DNA of 64,000 nt from Isoetes taiwanensis (GCA_021234155.1 JAJEKV010000021.1:13269760-13333759); one strand, 5' to 3'; counted from the first letter of the stretch, positions 11,835 through 24,790 are shown. The notes: generated by a model from the letters alone, not told the origin. Program-made: numbers and translations.

Positions 11835-12840
11835 TCATAACTTGACCAACTCTTGGCTTCTTTCCCGTTGTTGCAGTGGCGTGAGATCCAGATCCAGGTA
11901 TATGGACGTACCTTTCAAGCAACTGGTGCGGTGCAACAATAAAGATTTTGCCTCCCAATCCAAGACTGCAAACTTAACTAGCCGAGGTCTCATGTTCGGT
12001 CCTCCGACCCTGATTGGACTCTTGATAACCAAATACTGTAATTGGAGCTTTGCAAGTACCAGGGTGGTAAGCTTACCTGGCAAATCCTCGCCTTGCTCCT
12101 CCGGCAATCCCCGCACAATAAGGTTGAGGCGGCGTGCCTGGATGTCTTGCCCTTCACGAAGTACCCGTCTGATTCCTTGAGCCACCTCGGCCTCTGGCAT
12201 GGGGGGTGCTGGTGCAGACGACTGTGGTGCACTTCGGACTCGTTGCACCTCCATTCGGAGGTCCTGCATCTCTTGCTGTAAGTGGGCCATATGGTTCTCT
12301 ATATGTGAGCATCTTCGACACATCTCTGCTATGCGCCTTTGCTTCATCAAGGACTTGGAGCCTCCCCCGCACCGCTTCCACATCCTTTTCCTTAGCATCT
12401 ATCCGACCAGCCATGCTTGTGACTTGTACAATCTGCTGCAGCAACCCCTTCATGTCAGCCCGTGCTTGCGCCATGTCTTCCATCCACTGCTGGTGGACCT
12501 TATTCAAGCGGTGCCCCATCTCCGTGACTAGCTGCGTTGTTGCTTGTATCTCCCCTCTTATCTGGTCATTGGCCTTTTGGGCTCCCCTGCAATCATAATC
12601 CCCGAGCCAAACTTCCACAAAGGAAATTCGCTCCTTCTGTTGGAGAAGATGCTTCTTGAGCGCAGCCCCTGGCAGATGGTCCCGTGATGCCTCCAAGCTT
12701 GCCAGGTTAGCCTGGAGGGAACCGGCCTGTTCCTGTACAGCCCTGATTGCCTTAGCTTGTGATACCTGCTCTGATGGGGACGAGGTATCCAAATTGCGGG
12801 CTCTTTTCTTCAACGCATGCATGCTGTCAGGGGTTGCCAT
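11835..12840 (-). pseudogene. LINE 1 ORF1 (RNA-binding protein), frameshifted
   Basis: Starts MATPDSMHALKKRARNLD. An Ala/Gln-rich helical region likely to form a coiled coil follows. A frameshift near 12400 moves the reading to the frame containing AHLQQEMQDLRMEVQRVR. After it comes an RRM-like domain: RRLNLIVRGLPEEQGEDL, then PRLVKFAVLDWEAKSLLL and KGTSIYLDLDLTP, ending in TGA. In L1-type elements ORF1 proteins trimerise by the coiled coil and bind the element RNA. The order coiled coil-RRM and the motif IVRGLPEE are shared with LINE 2. Confidence 0.8.
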
Positions 12841-12880
12841 AGAGGGCCGGGACTGTCAGGTGGATTCCGTCGACTAAAAC

Positions 12881-13290
12881 AGAGGAAACACCATACAAAT
12901 CATACACTGACGGCAAAGGCCTCTTGAATGGCATTGCATTCTTCTTCTTCATATTTTTCTTATTTCTGTATTGTTCCTTCTTTGGTAGATTCTTGCTGCC
13001 ATAGTGAATGCCCACAATGAAATTTCTATGTTACACAATAGTGTGTTGTTTGCCACACTTGATCGCCTGTGTATGGTGTTAACCAACACGAGCATTAGAA
13101 TCTTCTATGCAGATCTGCATCAAGCAGCTATTAAAGTTATGATTGATCTGCAAAGCAATGGATGCTATTCAAGAATGGGCTTGGACATGATGTGCATGTG
13201 ATTTATTTCATGGAAGTTTTGTGTGATCTTTAGCTAGATTGTTGACTTTAGTGTAGTCTCTATTTGTCTTTATGTGGTTTCAATAGTTGG
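12881..13290. other. Unassigned sequence between LINE 1 and tubulin exon
   Basis: No tubulin coding sequence or other gene is visible. The segment ends in TTTCAATAG, the splice acceptor of the tubulin exon, so it may be decayed intron. Confidence 0.4.
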
Positions 13291-13999
13291 TGAATTGAAC
13301 CACTTGATTTCTACAACAATGAGCAGAGCAACATGCTGTTTGAGGTTTCTTGGGCAACTGAACTTAGACTTGAAAAAGCTTGCTGTTAACTTAATTCCAT
13401 TCCCTCGTCTTTACTTCTTTATGGTTGGATTTGCTCCATTGACTTCTCGTGGATCACAACAATACCGGACTCTAACAGTCCCTGAGCTTACCCAGCAAAT
13501 GTGGGATTCTAAGAACATGATGTGTGTAGCCGATCCCCACCATGGGCCAATACATGACTGCCTCAGCCATGTTCAGAGATCGCATGAACACCAAGGAAGT
13601 AGATGAGCAGATGATCAATGTGCAGAATAAGAACTCATCCTACTTTGTGGAATGGATTCCCAACAATATCAAGTGCAGTGTTTGTGACATTGCACCAAAG
13701 GGTTTGAATATGGCTTCAACCTTTATTGGTAACTCTACTTCCATTCAGGAATTGTTTAGGAGAGTTAGCGAGCAATTTACTGCTATGTTCTGCAGAAAGG
13801 TTTTCTTGCATTGGTACACAGATGAGGGCATGGACGAGATGGAATTTACTAAAGCTGAAAGCAACATGAACGACCTTGTTTCTAAGTACCAACAGTACCG
13901 GGATGCCAGTGCTAAAGATGAGGAAGAGTATGAAGATGAAGCTGAAGCTGATATAAAAAAAACGTTCTGTCTGTCCTTCTCATGCCAACTTCATATCTA
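13291..13999 (+). pseudogene. Beta-tubulin last exon, frameshifted
   Basis: After the acceptor TTTCAATAG the frame reads [12 protein letters not shown], then [24 protein letters not shown] and [12 protein letters not shown]. This is the C-terminal half of beta-tubulin, the GTP-binding subunit of microtubules. A one-base insertion near 13545 shifts the frame. Reading resumes with [20 protein letters not shown] and continues through [24 protein letters not shown] and an acidic tail with [12 protein letters not shown]. Substitutions such as [10 protein letters not shown] for the usual MFRRKAFLHW and VADPHHG for AADPRHG suggest relaxed constraint. Plant beta-tubulin genes have an intron at this position, but the two 5' exons are absent here. 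Confidence 0.9.
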
Positions 14000-16212
14000 G
14001 GTGAAGCCATAGTTCATGCAATTTCCTTGATTGTAGCGCATGAGCCTTTTCTTGAGGCAGATGTATATAATTAAAGATCTTCTTTCTGTTTTTTGACGTA
14101 CAGATATTATAAGCGTTAGAAATGCTAATTCGTTTTTATGTCTCAGAGATTTGAGTAATCTGTTGAATAAATTTGTTTTCAGTGCAATGTTGTGTTAAAT
14201 ATCTTCTGCCTTAGTTGTTTTGAAATGAGGTTAGTTGTGTAGTCCATATTCTAATTATTTATTATTGTTTTGTGATTTTTTGGATTTCAAAATTGTCAGA
14301 CAGAACACAATAGCGCTTGTCTGACAAAACATTAAAGAATTTGAGTACTTCTGCAAATGTGTAAGCTGTGGATTCTGAGATTAATAGTAAATATAAATGA
14401 ATATTTGTCTTCTGTAATTGAATTTATAAGGGGCACAACAGATGGAAGGGGGAGAAAGTGGGGATCATCTAGGTGAACATTCTAGCGCCAAAGATTGTGT
14501 AACAAAAGTTGCACACCCATAAGGCAAATATAAAATGTATGCCAATTTCTGACGTTCATAGGCATAAATTTTTTGTATCATTGAGCGTTTAGCTATTTTG
14601 CAACATTCCATTCCACTTTTGCTACACAAATCCTTGCCCTATGCTTTCATTGGCAGAGACATTCTTTTTCTCGGGTCTTCACTACATGTACATTTCTTGC
14701 TTGAAGCTCTCAAATTTGTCTTGGATCTGTTGGTATTTGTTTCAAAGCATCTGTTTAAAAACAATGATGTTGATAGGTTGCAATTGGTAATTTTTCCTTA
14801 GATGAGCTTTTAAACATACTCAATATACATACATAATGATAATATACATACATTATACATACAATCAATATACATACATGACATAAGCTATGGAAAGTAT
14901 TATGGTCTTATCTTTTAAGTGTTCTCACAATTGTAAATAGTAATATGAAGTGAGCATGTTAATATGTTAATGTTAAAGTAATCTTAGTTGGTAGGCACAT
15001 AGTATTGTTATACTAAATTCCTGGGTTCATCCTTCCATTATGACGCATGAAGTATTACATCGTTGCAAGCGCTTGATAAGTGAACAAGCATGTTAAAGTT
15101 ATATATAAATCAAAATTCTAGTTCCCATCATTTGTGCTCATTTCAATCTATTTCAGGATTGGAGTTACCTGCAGATTTCAGTCTATTTCAGGATTGGAGT
15201 TACCTGCAGATTTCAATTGCCAGTTCTTTCTCTTAGTTTTTTGTGGTTTCACAGATTTGCTTCTTGTAGGCTTGGATACAACAACAAAAGCGCATCTTTG
15301 CTGCAATTTCTTTGCCTTAATTTTTTGAGCTGTACTTGTAGATTGTGACGGCTTGACATTTCATGTATTATTTGCTTATTTGTGCTTTGATTCCATGGTA
15401 AGAGCCCATTATTATATCCAGGTTGCTCTTATCGATGGTTGAGTGATATATTTTGGAGCCAATATGATTAGTTGGATGAGCAATTTGCATGGAGCGGCCA
15501 ATTACACAGAGAGGGCAGCCTATGCCATCGCTTTCAGGCATACGACTCATTCTAGCTAGATTTCTGGATCTTCAGGCTCCAGTAAGATTTGGTTGCTTGG
15601 TTGCTCCTAGCGATTCAATTCTCTCAACTTCAGATTCGGGCTATTCAAGTTACATATTTAGATTCAGATCACAGACTCATGCTATTTCAAGCCCTTTCTA
15701 TTTGCTTGACTCTGAGAATCTATAAGAGATGGTCGGAATGCATATATTGTACTGCAATATGGTTTGTTAGTTAGAGTCTTTGGCTTGGATCCAGTTAGTG
15801 TAGACTCAATTCTCCTTGATGTGATAATTAAATAGTTTATTTTTTAGAGCACACCTCCTGCTATGCCATAGTAGCCGTGGCCACATGCACCATTCTTTGG
15901 CATATCTCCTCCTCTCTCATATATATACAGGAGAGACTCGTCCGTCTACGAGAGAGGGTCGTTCAGCCATTGTTAACAGTGTCTGGTTCCGAAAGATCGT
16001 TGTCCTTTAGCCCATTTACACATGAATGTATCTCTGCTTTAACCATTTGTTAGCAAACTGTTAACAAAATGGGTCCCACCTCCTAAAAGTGGGTATACCT
16101 AAAAGTGACCTCCGCATTAAATTGGAGGCCTCCGCTTCCTTGATTCCTTAAAATTTGATAAAAGGAGGCCTATGGAGTTGCAAAAAATGACATGGGGCCG
16201 AGCCTAGTATTT
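14000..16212. other. Unassigned AT-rich stretch
   Basis: No coding region is supported. It includes a (CATACAT)-rich patch near 14820-14880 and a perfect 35-bp tandem pair at 15144-15213 (listed separately). Decayed element sequence is possible but not recognised. Confidence 0.4.
15144..15213. repeat. 35-bp tandem pair
   Basis: Two consecutive, nearly identical copies of a 35-bp unit containing TTTCAGGATTGGAGTTACC. Confidence 0.85.
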
Positions 16213-16376
16213 ATCTCATTATCTAGATGGTTCGTTTTGGGGTTGCCCCTAAAGGGCAAACCCTGGCTTGTGTGGGTATTGGGCATATTCTGGGTATATG
16301 CTAGTAACTGGATATATCTTGTGACTGCTCCAATCCTACTATTGGAGATAAATTGTCGTTCGCAGTCATAGGTGGA
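16213..16376 (+). repeat. Dispersed repeat, copy 2
   Basis: Second copy of the repeat at 6519-6670 in the same orientation, starting TTTTGGGGTTGCCCCTAAAG and ending near AAATTGTCGTTCGC. It lies upstream of LINE 2 but is not clearly part of it. Confidence 0.6.
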
Positions 16377-16875
16377 AGCGTTAGCCTCAAATTCATGTCC
16401 GAAGCAACCCCAAAAGACAGAGGCCACTCTGGTTTAAGCCCCGGGCAGCAATGAAGGTAACAGGCGGAAAGCTAAGCTCTCACACTGCATCCTTTAATAA
16501 GAAAGGAAAATTGATTGTTGGAGTTTCAGATATTTTCTATAAAAAAAAGATCCATTGGCAAACAGATTTATTGTGGCCGAAGGGGAAAAGCTGCTTAAAT
16601 ATGTGCTTTGGTCCAATGCCCTAAGACTAAATTTCCAAAATATGATTTTCCCCTTCCTATTTTTCTTTTCTTCGAGTTAGGCTATGGCACTGCTTTTGCT
16701 GGCCCATTTTGGCTATGGCTACCAGCACAACTACTGTATTTATTGATTTGAAGGGCAAGAGTATATGTGTGTATCAAGTCTGATGCTTGCTAACAATGCA
16801 ACACAGATAGATGATAGCAGCAGAGTGACTATGACTTGAACTAATTTTGTGATTTCCAAGAGATGAAGTTATAAT

Positions 16876-17752
16876 GAAGGACAAGGAGAGAATTGAGCAG
16901 GAGATGGTCACTGATATCTTTCGTCTTCGATCAGACATTGCAGATGTCATTGTCACTCAGGGGGCATTTTAGATAGCAACTAACGAAAGTCAGTTGCTAC
17001 AGCAGGCCCTTCAGAACAGGATCAGCACAATGGAGATCACCTTCACATCGACAGATGATGTAATTGCCTCTAGGATACAGAAGTTGGAACAGCGTTCCCT
17101 TGTTCAAGAGCAAGAGGCACACGAGCTACGAGAAGCTACAATCCAACAGGGGAAAGGACTCCATGCCAATGCACACGAGGCCTTGCAAAATTGTGTATCC
17201 GAGTTGGAGCGGCAGAAACAATTCCAGCAGGAGCTGAGCTCTCGGCTTCAGAAGGCGGAGGCAATCTCAGGCACCCATGCTCAAGCACCCATGTGAAGTC
17301 AGTCTAGGCAGGCACCACGACGCCCTACTTCACCATTCCCTCCACGCCAACAGGACCCTCCTGTTCATGGACATCGGACAGCGCCTTCAACTCACAGACA
17401 GCAGCCGGTACATGCTGTCCCAGCAAACGTTGATCCACGTGAGCTTAGTGAACGCAGACGGAGAGGTCATAATTTGGTGATCCGTGGCCTGCCGGAAGAA
17501 GAGGGAGAGAATCTCATTTACCGACTCCAGATGTAGATCATCAATCATATGACATTGCCTGGGCCTGTACACATTGCTCGAGCCAGCCGTCATGGTGCTC
17601 GACGTTCTGCCTACAACCGTATTGTCATATTCACAGTAGCAGATATGCAAGTACGGGATGCCATACTGCGCCAGGGCAAGCAATTGAAGGGAACATCCTT
17701 GTATGTGGACCGAGACCTCACCCCAAATAAGAACAAGAGTGCCGCAGCGTGA
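16876..17752 (+). pseudogene. LINE 2 ORF1 (coiled coil plus RRM-like)
   Basis: Reads MKDKERIEQEMVTDIFRLRS, a stop, then LQQALQNRISTME and a long heptad-rich helix to about 17270. After a frame change the RRM-like part gives GHNLVIRGLPEEEGENL, then YNRIVIFTVADMQVRDAIL and KGTSLYVDRDLTPNK before the stop. The same order and the motif LPEE are in LINE 1 ORF1. At least two stops or shifts make it non-coding. Confidence 0.8.
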
Positions 17753-18105
17753 GCTCCCAAGGTTCGAGGCATCATTTGTCAAGGAGGAGCTGCGGGACTA
17801 GTTCGAGGCAAGATGCACATTTTTCGCTCACCCAGAATGTTGCTGCGGAGACCCTCAGGGCCATTCAATTTGCAGCCCCCACCTCCTCCTCGATCATGCT
17901 CCTCCACCGTGCGCTCCAGCCCCATGCCCCCTGCCGCCCGCTGCCACTACTCCTCGGGTCATATGCCACCCCAAGCGCTCACTCGCTTCTCTCTCTGCCC
18001 CAACCCCTCTTGCTTCTCACTCTGTCCACATGACTCGATCGCTACCGCTTTCCACTCTTCCCCACAACTCAATCTGCGCGATGCCTCTGCTGCTAACAAA
18101 TAGGG

Positions 18106-21100
18106 AATGTGCCTTCAGGTGGTCTCCTGGAATTGTCGAGGTTTCCCATGGCAGAAGGGGGATAGTCTCAACTCTGTTGCTACAGGTATGGATCTCATCT
18201 TCCTCATGGAGACATGGGAGCACGCAGGCACAAAGCTACTGATCTTTTAGGCTATCAATATTTCTCGTCTTCAATAGCCGCACGTGCAAGAGGGGACATG
18301 GAGGGGTTGCCTGTTATTACCGAGAGTCTTTGGTACGGTCGGTCTTTACGCACAAGATTGACGCAGACACAACCCGGTACTTGTGGGTGCGGGGTGCAGA
18401 ATTGTAGTGGCAACCCTCTCTTCTTGGCTGCTTGCTACTTTCCACATGCAGAAAGCAACTTTTACCATGCCCACTCAGATGTGGACAGGCTAGCTCCATA
18501 TGTCGATCTATATGATGACATACAGCAACATAGACAGTTGGGTAGTGTGGTACTCCTTGGGGACTTCAATGCAGGGACGGACAGAGCAGAGCAGCCCATG
18601 AGACTTGATCCTTTGGCTCGGGGATGTGTTACAGCGCCACGGGAGGCGTTTTGGCCACGAACATCAGATGATAGTCAGATCACGCACTTTGGCAGGCAGT
18701 TGCTTCTACTATGTGGTGTCTTTGACTTGGTAATTTATAATGGCCTGGCACAGTGGCCTTCCTCCTGTAAGTGCACCTGCAGACAAGAGAATCAGGGTGG
18801 AGGATCTAGTGTGGTGGACTATCTATTAGTCGCCGGCGGGATGTACATTTGATCAACCACTTTCGTAGGTGGGAATGCAGGGCGGTAGAGATGAGGAGAC
18901 AGAATCAGATCACCTTCCACTCTACCTGCAGTTGGCTTGGCAGGCTGCTAGAACACCTTCTAAGGCAGCTCCTTGTATACCTCACTTGCGATTGGATTAT
19001 GAACAGGCAAAGGATTATGCTGATATGCTCATAGATGACCTTTCAGGAATTCTGCAGGCCCCCACGCTAGAGCAGCAAACGGATCAGCTGATTGAGCTCC
19101 TTGGTACTGTTGCAGAAAGATGTTTTGGGATAGCATGCCCGAGAGGTATCACAGGGACTGCAACATTCCCCCGTAATCGGTGGTTTGATGCTGAGTGTAA
19201 GGAATACAAATGCCGGCTCCGCCAGATCACAGATCCTGCAATGCGCCCACATGCCACCACACAATATCGTGCTTTCTTGAAGGCAAAGAAATCTCAGTAC
19301 ATTGCACGTCATCAAAGGGAAATGTTTTCCATGTTGAAAAGCCATCCTAGAATCTTTTGGCGCAAGGTTCTTCGAAAGCCAGCCCAGCCTACGGGGAACA
19401 TCACTAATGAGCAGTGGGAACAATACCGCAAAGAACTCTATGATCCTCAAAGGACACGAGCACTCATACCCCCACAGAATGGTCCGACATTAGAAATCAC
19501 AGAGGATGATGTTACCCAGGGTCTGCAGCGTTTGGCCAATGGGAAAGCAACGGACCTGGATGGTATGCAGGCAGAGTTGCTCAAGTGGGCAGGGGAGCCT
19601 ATGGTACCAGTCCTAACCACTATGTTCAACGTGAGGCTTCGGGAAGGATTCCCCGGCCAGGTGGACCACAAGCGAGTTGTCCCCATTTACAAGGCGGTGA
19701 GATCCACATAGTCCAAACCATTACCGAACAATCATGGTCAGTTCGGTGTTTGCCAAACTGCTAGCTGGCATTATTGAGCAACAGTTGACCAGGTGGGCAG
19801 AAGCAACAGGTGTGCGAGCTCTCACACAAGCAGGGTTCAGACCCCGGCATTCAACCATTGATCATATCTTCACATTGAGGACTTTGGTTGAGGATAGCAG
19901 AAACCGTCGGCGGGACCTGTATTGTTGCTTTGTTGACTTTGCGAAGGCTTTTGACACCGTGCCTCGGGAAAAGTTATGGGAAAGATTGCGGCAACTAGAG
20001 GTTCCTGTGGATATGCAAAATGCAGTATACAGGTTGTACGAGAGTTGTACAGGGCGCCGGATGCGCATGATGTGGGACAACCATTCACTAGCAGTATTGG
20101 GGTCCGCCAGGGATGTCCTCTTTCCCCAACATTGTTTGGTCTGTACATTGACCAGTTGGAACACTGGCTCATGGACAATGGGGGTGGCGGGACCCAAATT
20201 TTGCATCAGGTCATCAGACAACTCATCTATGCAGACGATGTTGACCTCTTAGCTCACACTCCAGAGGATATGCAGTCTCACTTAGATGCTCTGGATACAT
20301 TCTGCCAGGCCACAGACATGAACGTCAATCTGGCCAAGACCAAGGTGCACCATCCAAGGCCCCCTTCATTCACTTATCGAGGGCAACAAGTGGAGGTGAC
20401 ACCCACCTACAAGTATCTGGGAGTGGAGTTTCCTTCTACACTATGCTGGGACACTTCCATAAGATTGCGTGTAGCAGCAGGCTGGAAAGCACTCTATGCA
20501 ATGCAGAACAATAACCACAGAGCAGAACTATATGATTAGGGGCATTAGGCACATCTGTTCAGGGTATTGGTAGAGCCCGTTCTTTTGTACGAAGTTGAAG
20601 TCTGGGGCCCAGTGGTGTCCCTTGCTACTTGGAGCGACTTAGAACAGGTGCAGAAGGCCTTCTTAGCACGGGCACTTTTGAGTGAAATCCACGGTCCCAT
20701 ATCAAGTTTTGTTGCAGAGACGGGTTCCCCGCCACTTCAAATGAGCTGCCCTTGATAGACACATCGCCTATTTCTAGAAGGTGGTAAATATGGATGATGA
20801 TCGTCTCACCGCGACTTGGCTTATGCGGTGGCAATGGGACCACCACGACTCAAGAATTGTTGGAAGGATAAAAAGAGTGCGGTGGCTAACTAGATGGAAT
20901 GTCCAGAGCACATGTGCATCCGGTAGAAACAGAGGCGATCGTGATGTACCGAGATGTTACCTTGATGCTTGTTTCTCCATAAGCTTTGGGATTCGTGGCT
21001 CGGAGCAAGTCAAAACAACACATTACAAGCAAAGACATAAATCCCACATTAGAACGACACGTTCACATCCGCCCCATGAAAAGCGTAGGCATATCGCCTC

Positions 21101-21260
21101 CATTCAAGACAGTGCCCACCATCTCCCGGATTGAGACAGTCGATGGATTGGGGAGCCACGCCGATAGGGTTTTTGTCTTTGCGGGCGGGGGGAGCCGTTG
21201 AGGATGAGTGTCACACTTTCGAGCTGCCCAAAGATATGATCGATTCGGACACGCTTATGC
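18106..21260 (+). pseudogene. LINE 2 ORF2 (endonuclease-reverse transcriptase), broken
   Basis: The endonuclease begins MCLQVVSWNCRGFPWQKG and has DLIFLMETWEHAG, CYFPHAESNFY and VVLLGDFNAG. RT pieces are KATDLDGMQAELLKWAGEP (about 19545), SSVFAKLLAGIIEQQLTRWA (19740), CFVDFAKAFDTVPREK (about 19927), GVRQGCPLSPTLFGLYIDQL and LIYADDVDLLAH (about 20222), so the catalytic YADD is intact. YKYLGVEFPS follows. The C-terminus has a zinc-knuckle remnant GAVEDECHTFELP near 21210. Several frameshifts (for example after 18240, 19710 and 20100) inactivate it. Confidence 0.88.
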
Positions 21261-21688
21261 TCGATTGATTAGACCCGATGAGCCGCTACACATGATACCG
21301 GGCACGACGGTCGCTCACTTTCGGATCATACATTCAGAAGCTTGGACTTGAGGGCTCGGATATGCCCCGATCCAACCATTTAATTGATGTCGCTATCTTA
21401 TTGCTGCCCACGGTTTTTCCTCGAAAACCCTTCGGGGGGGGTTTTTAATCCGAGGCAAGAATGTGATCGGCTGCGCTTTTTGTATTGGGTCCCATAGGCC
21501 GATTGGTCTCCGTGGACGATAAAAACAATTCTATTCTATTCTATTCTTTGCATCGTTTTATAAATTTTGATGATGTTTAATCTGGAATCAAGAAGATATC
21601 ATGGTCAAGCTTTTGAAACACCTTATATGTCTAAATGCATCTTTTATAGCACCTTGCACATGCAGATCTACTAAAATAATTGCCTCAG

Positions 21689-21844
21689 GTCAGCGAATCA
21701 TGCTCTTTATGTTTTGATCATCCAATAGGAGTGCCAAAGCACCAAAAAGATATTCTTATGTGCGAAGAACAGGCTGCACCGATGGGAGATGACAATGGGA
21801 AAGTGGTCAAGCATGTATTGAAAGAAACTGAAGAAGAAGATGAG
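21689..21844 (+). other. Exon-like segment, unknown protein (52 codons)
   Basis: A phase-0 open segment sits between the acceptor TGCCTCAG and the donor GAG|GTAAGC. It encodes SESCSLCFDHPIGVPKHQKD, then a segment rich in Glu ending KETEEEDE. The two close Cys residues and the acidic end are the only visible features. Its last 67 bases plus the donor are duplicated immediately downstream. I do not recognise the gene and no neighbouring exons are evident. Confidence 0.4.
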
Positions 21845-21931
21845 GTAAGCTTGTACCGATGGAAGATGACAATGAGGAAGTAGTCAAGCATGTATTGAAA
21901 GAAACTGAAGAAGAAGATGAGGTAAGTTTTG
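21778..21931 (+). repeat. 77-bp tandem duplication spanning a splice donor
   Basis: ACCGATGGGAGATGACAATG at 21778 and ACCGATGGAAGATGACAATG at 21855 begin two copies 77 bp apart. Both end AAGAAGATGAGGTAAG, so the coding tail and the GT donor are both doubled. Confidence 0.85.
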
Positions 21932-22118
21932 ATATTAAAATCTTTTTTGAAGAAGCAGAAAACATTTAGGCACTTGGAGCAATATGTTAATGATTGGATT
22001 TTGGTCTCAACCTTTGGCGTTGTAGTTACATAAATTATTCTCATATTGATGCTACAAGCTGTTGATATTTTGATGTTGCACATGTTATTACCTATCTGAA
22101 TCCTCCTGTTCAGACCAC

Positions 22119-22545
22119 ACATATGTAATTTCTTTTAACTACCTCAAGTAATTCCTGCAAATGATAATCATGCCCAATCCTTTTTCTTTAGCCAAGCTCA
22201 TTCCTGAACACTTGATGCATTGTTGCCTATTGCCAGCATAAATAAACATCATGTCAAATCAGTTCCTGTTGAGCACAACATAAATAAACATCATGTCAAA
22301 TCCATTCATGACTGTATGTGTCGCTTACTGTATGCATATGCAGTCACATATGTAGTTTCTTTTAACCCTGCTCGGCTACCTTAAGTAATTCCTCCAAGTG
22401 ATAATCATGCCCAAGCTTTTTTCTTTGGCCAAGTCCATTCTTGAGCACATTGTTGCATATTGCCAGCATAAATAAACACGTCAAATCCATTCATGTGGAA
22501 CACAACATAAATAAACAACATGTCAAATCCATTCATGTGGAACAA
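22119..22545. repeat. Tandem duplication, unit about 227 bp
   Basis: Units 22119-22345 and 22346-22545 share ACATATGTA, TTTCTTTTAAC, GATAATCATGCCCAA and repeated CATAAATAAACA-CATGTCAAATC subunits. The second unit is shorter. Noncoding. Confidence 0.8.
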
Positions 22546-24790
22546 ATAACCCTGCTACTATGATATGTTCAGAATCACTACCAAACCTACAAATGCTGAT
22601 TCTATTAACTGCTGCCATATAGTAGTTTCTCAACACATGTAGGCCTTAGATCCACTTCCAATCTATGACATTGCACTTGCAAGAAACCACTCTCTTTTTT
22701 GCATCTGCATGTTTTAAACAACATCCATCTTGTTGGATTGGGTAATCTAACAACACTAATTGTCAGCTGAAGGTACGACCCTGTGTTTTACTCCTTTATT
22801 TTACATTCTTGTTAGCTTGTGTCTCAAACCCTTTTGGCACATTTTGGCAGCCATGTGGAACTTTTGTTAGTTGATGCCTTTTTACCTTTTGGCATATTTT
22901 GGCAGCAGTAACGTGGCATTTATAAAAGGTTATACTTTTGATGTCATGGATTTTATTTATTTTATCATTTCTTTTTGTTTGAGATGATAGAAAGAATTGG
23001 AATATGGTGCATTTATTCAAGACAGATGGTTAGATGAATACAGTTATACTAATTTGTATCAATGCCTTTATCTATAGGCATCATCATACCTGCATCCGGC
23101 ATATATGATGAGATGGTTAACTATTCAGTTTGTAAACAAATCTTGTAACATTTTATAATATTCGCCTTTCTAAAATACACTTTGTACACTGATAATGCTT
23201 TTGAGATTTTGAGTATGTTGAGCAGGAAGGTCAAAATTTTTTGCAAAAGAGATTTTACAAATTTTAGATGTTTGCATAAGGAGATAATTTATAGAATTTA
23301 GATGTTTGCAATACGTCCTTCTCAAATGGAACCAAGGGCAAGTCATAAATGAATTATAGAAGCAACAAGAGGCAAGAATGTAAGCTTCTTACATGTGTAG
23401 GAAGATTTTCCATAAGCTAATACAAGAACCTTGCAGTATAGCATTTTTATTTGAAGTCTTAGAAGTATAATGTAAGAATGTATGATTGCTAAAACCCGAA
23501 ATCAAGAGTCTACGATTTTCTAAGATGATGTGTTCTTGTTGATAGAAAGGAACACGTGGCATGCCAAGAATCATACCAAGGAATCCACTCTTTGTTGACA
23601 TTTTGGTCCTGTATCACAGACATGCCAAGACTGCATATAGACATGATCATTGGATGCAAGACCTATGGTGTCTAGTTAAAGCTTTTGCTTGTTTTCTATA
23701 TAAGAAATAATACCACCAATTTTTCTTTCTTTTCCGCTTTCTTCTTTTTCTTCTTCTATCAAATAGCTCTTTCATGTGGAATGTGATTGTCACAAGAATC
23801 AGAACAAACTTTAGTAATTTAAGCTTTATGTCGACAACCTTATATGCCCTTTTTCCAAGCAATGTACATATGAGAGGACCTACATGTTTTCCCAAGGTTA
23901 GAGGCGCGATTACGGGTTGTTGGATTCATGACTTTGGTGTCTATAGTGTCATGATTCTTTTTTGACTTCCCTTCTTGAAAAGCAGATGTTACAGTATAGT
24001 TTGATTGAACATCCACGTTGTACTATAGCTCTCATACGTACTCTATGTTCATTTAAGCTTATTAAGATTGACTATGAGCATTATATATGGACCCATTAAC
24101 TAACTCCTTATGCACAACCTTTTACATATCATGATAAACAACTCCATATATAGTCACTAAATAAGGTGACCATGTTCTATTTCAGCATGCTTAGAAATAT
24201 AATTTGCAAGGGTATTGCATCATTCCCCCTAACTATAAACTAGAGATTGCGGTTTCTTTCGGCTGGTCTCTAGAGCAATCTAGGTTATGGTGCCCTCTCA
24301 GAACTCTGCTTGGCTTCAATCCGTCCTTGTTTTTTGTCAGTTCCTATCTCGTGCTTCCTGCTACTGTAGGGTCGAGAAACTGTGGAACTGAGCTTGTGCG
24401 ATGAGGAACAGAATTTTGTGTGGTTTCTAAACATACAATTTCAGCTCCAGATGACCTGTATCTCTGAAAAATCTTGTTACAGCTTTTGCTCAGAAGCGTT
24501 TGGTTCTTCGATTGAATTCTTTTCTTCAATTTGTTATTTTCATCCTGATTTTTGCTAGCTATTAGGCACAGGTACATGCTTAAGCACAATTTCATTATAA
24601 TGGGAAAATTTTTAGTAAAGTGGAATTTTTTTTATTATAGACCTTATGCAGGGGTTGTATACACGTGTACAGTACCCTGTATCATATATATGTTGTGTAC
24701 ACTATAGGAATATCTAAAAAACATATTAACACAGTATCATACACCAACTCCGAAACACAATATGTATGATAGATAGCAAAGGTTACTGGA
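22546..24790. other. Unassigned AT-rich stretch
   Basis: Short open frames occur on both strands but none has a recognisable domain, a splice pattern or a relative in this window. Confidence 0.4.

Larger units (their letters stand above)
8034..12880 (-). mobile_element. LINE 1, near full length, decayed
   Basis: Plant L1-like non-LTR retrotransposon on the minus strand. It runs from a 5' region near 12880, through ORF1 (12840-11835) and ORF2 (about 11530-8200), to a 3'UTR ending GTGGACGTTAAAATAAAC(TTCC)n. The 3'UTR holds a hairpin at about 8215-8140 whose loop contains TTAGGGTTTTTCCTCC. Many frameshifts and stops make it inactive. It lies just upstream of the beta-tubulin remnant. Its closest relative here is LINE 2: the EN start NCRGFPW and RT blocks are shared. 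Confidence 0.9.
16863..21547 (+). mobile_element. LINE 2, near full length, decayed
   Basis: Plus-strand L1-like element with ORF1 (about 16876-17752), a 350-bp spacer and ORF2 (about 18106-21260). The 3'UTR ends CCCATAGGCCGATTGGTCTC, GTGGACGATAAAAACAA, then (TTCTA)n at 21525-21547. Frameshifts and stops interrupt both ORFs. Related to LINE 1 and more distantly to LINEs 3 and 4. Confidence 0.92.
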
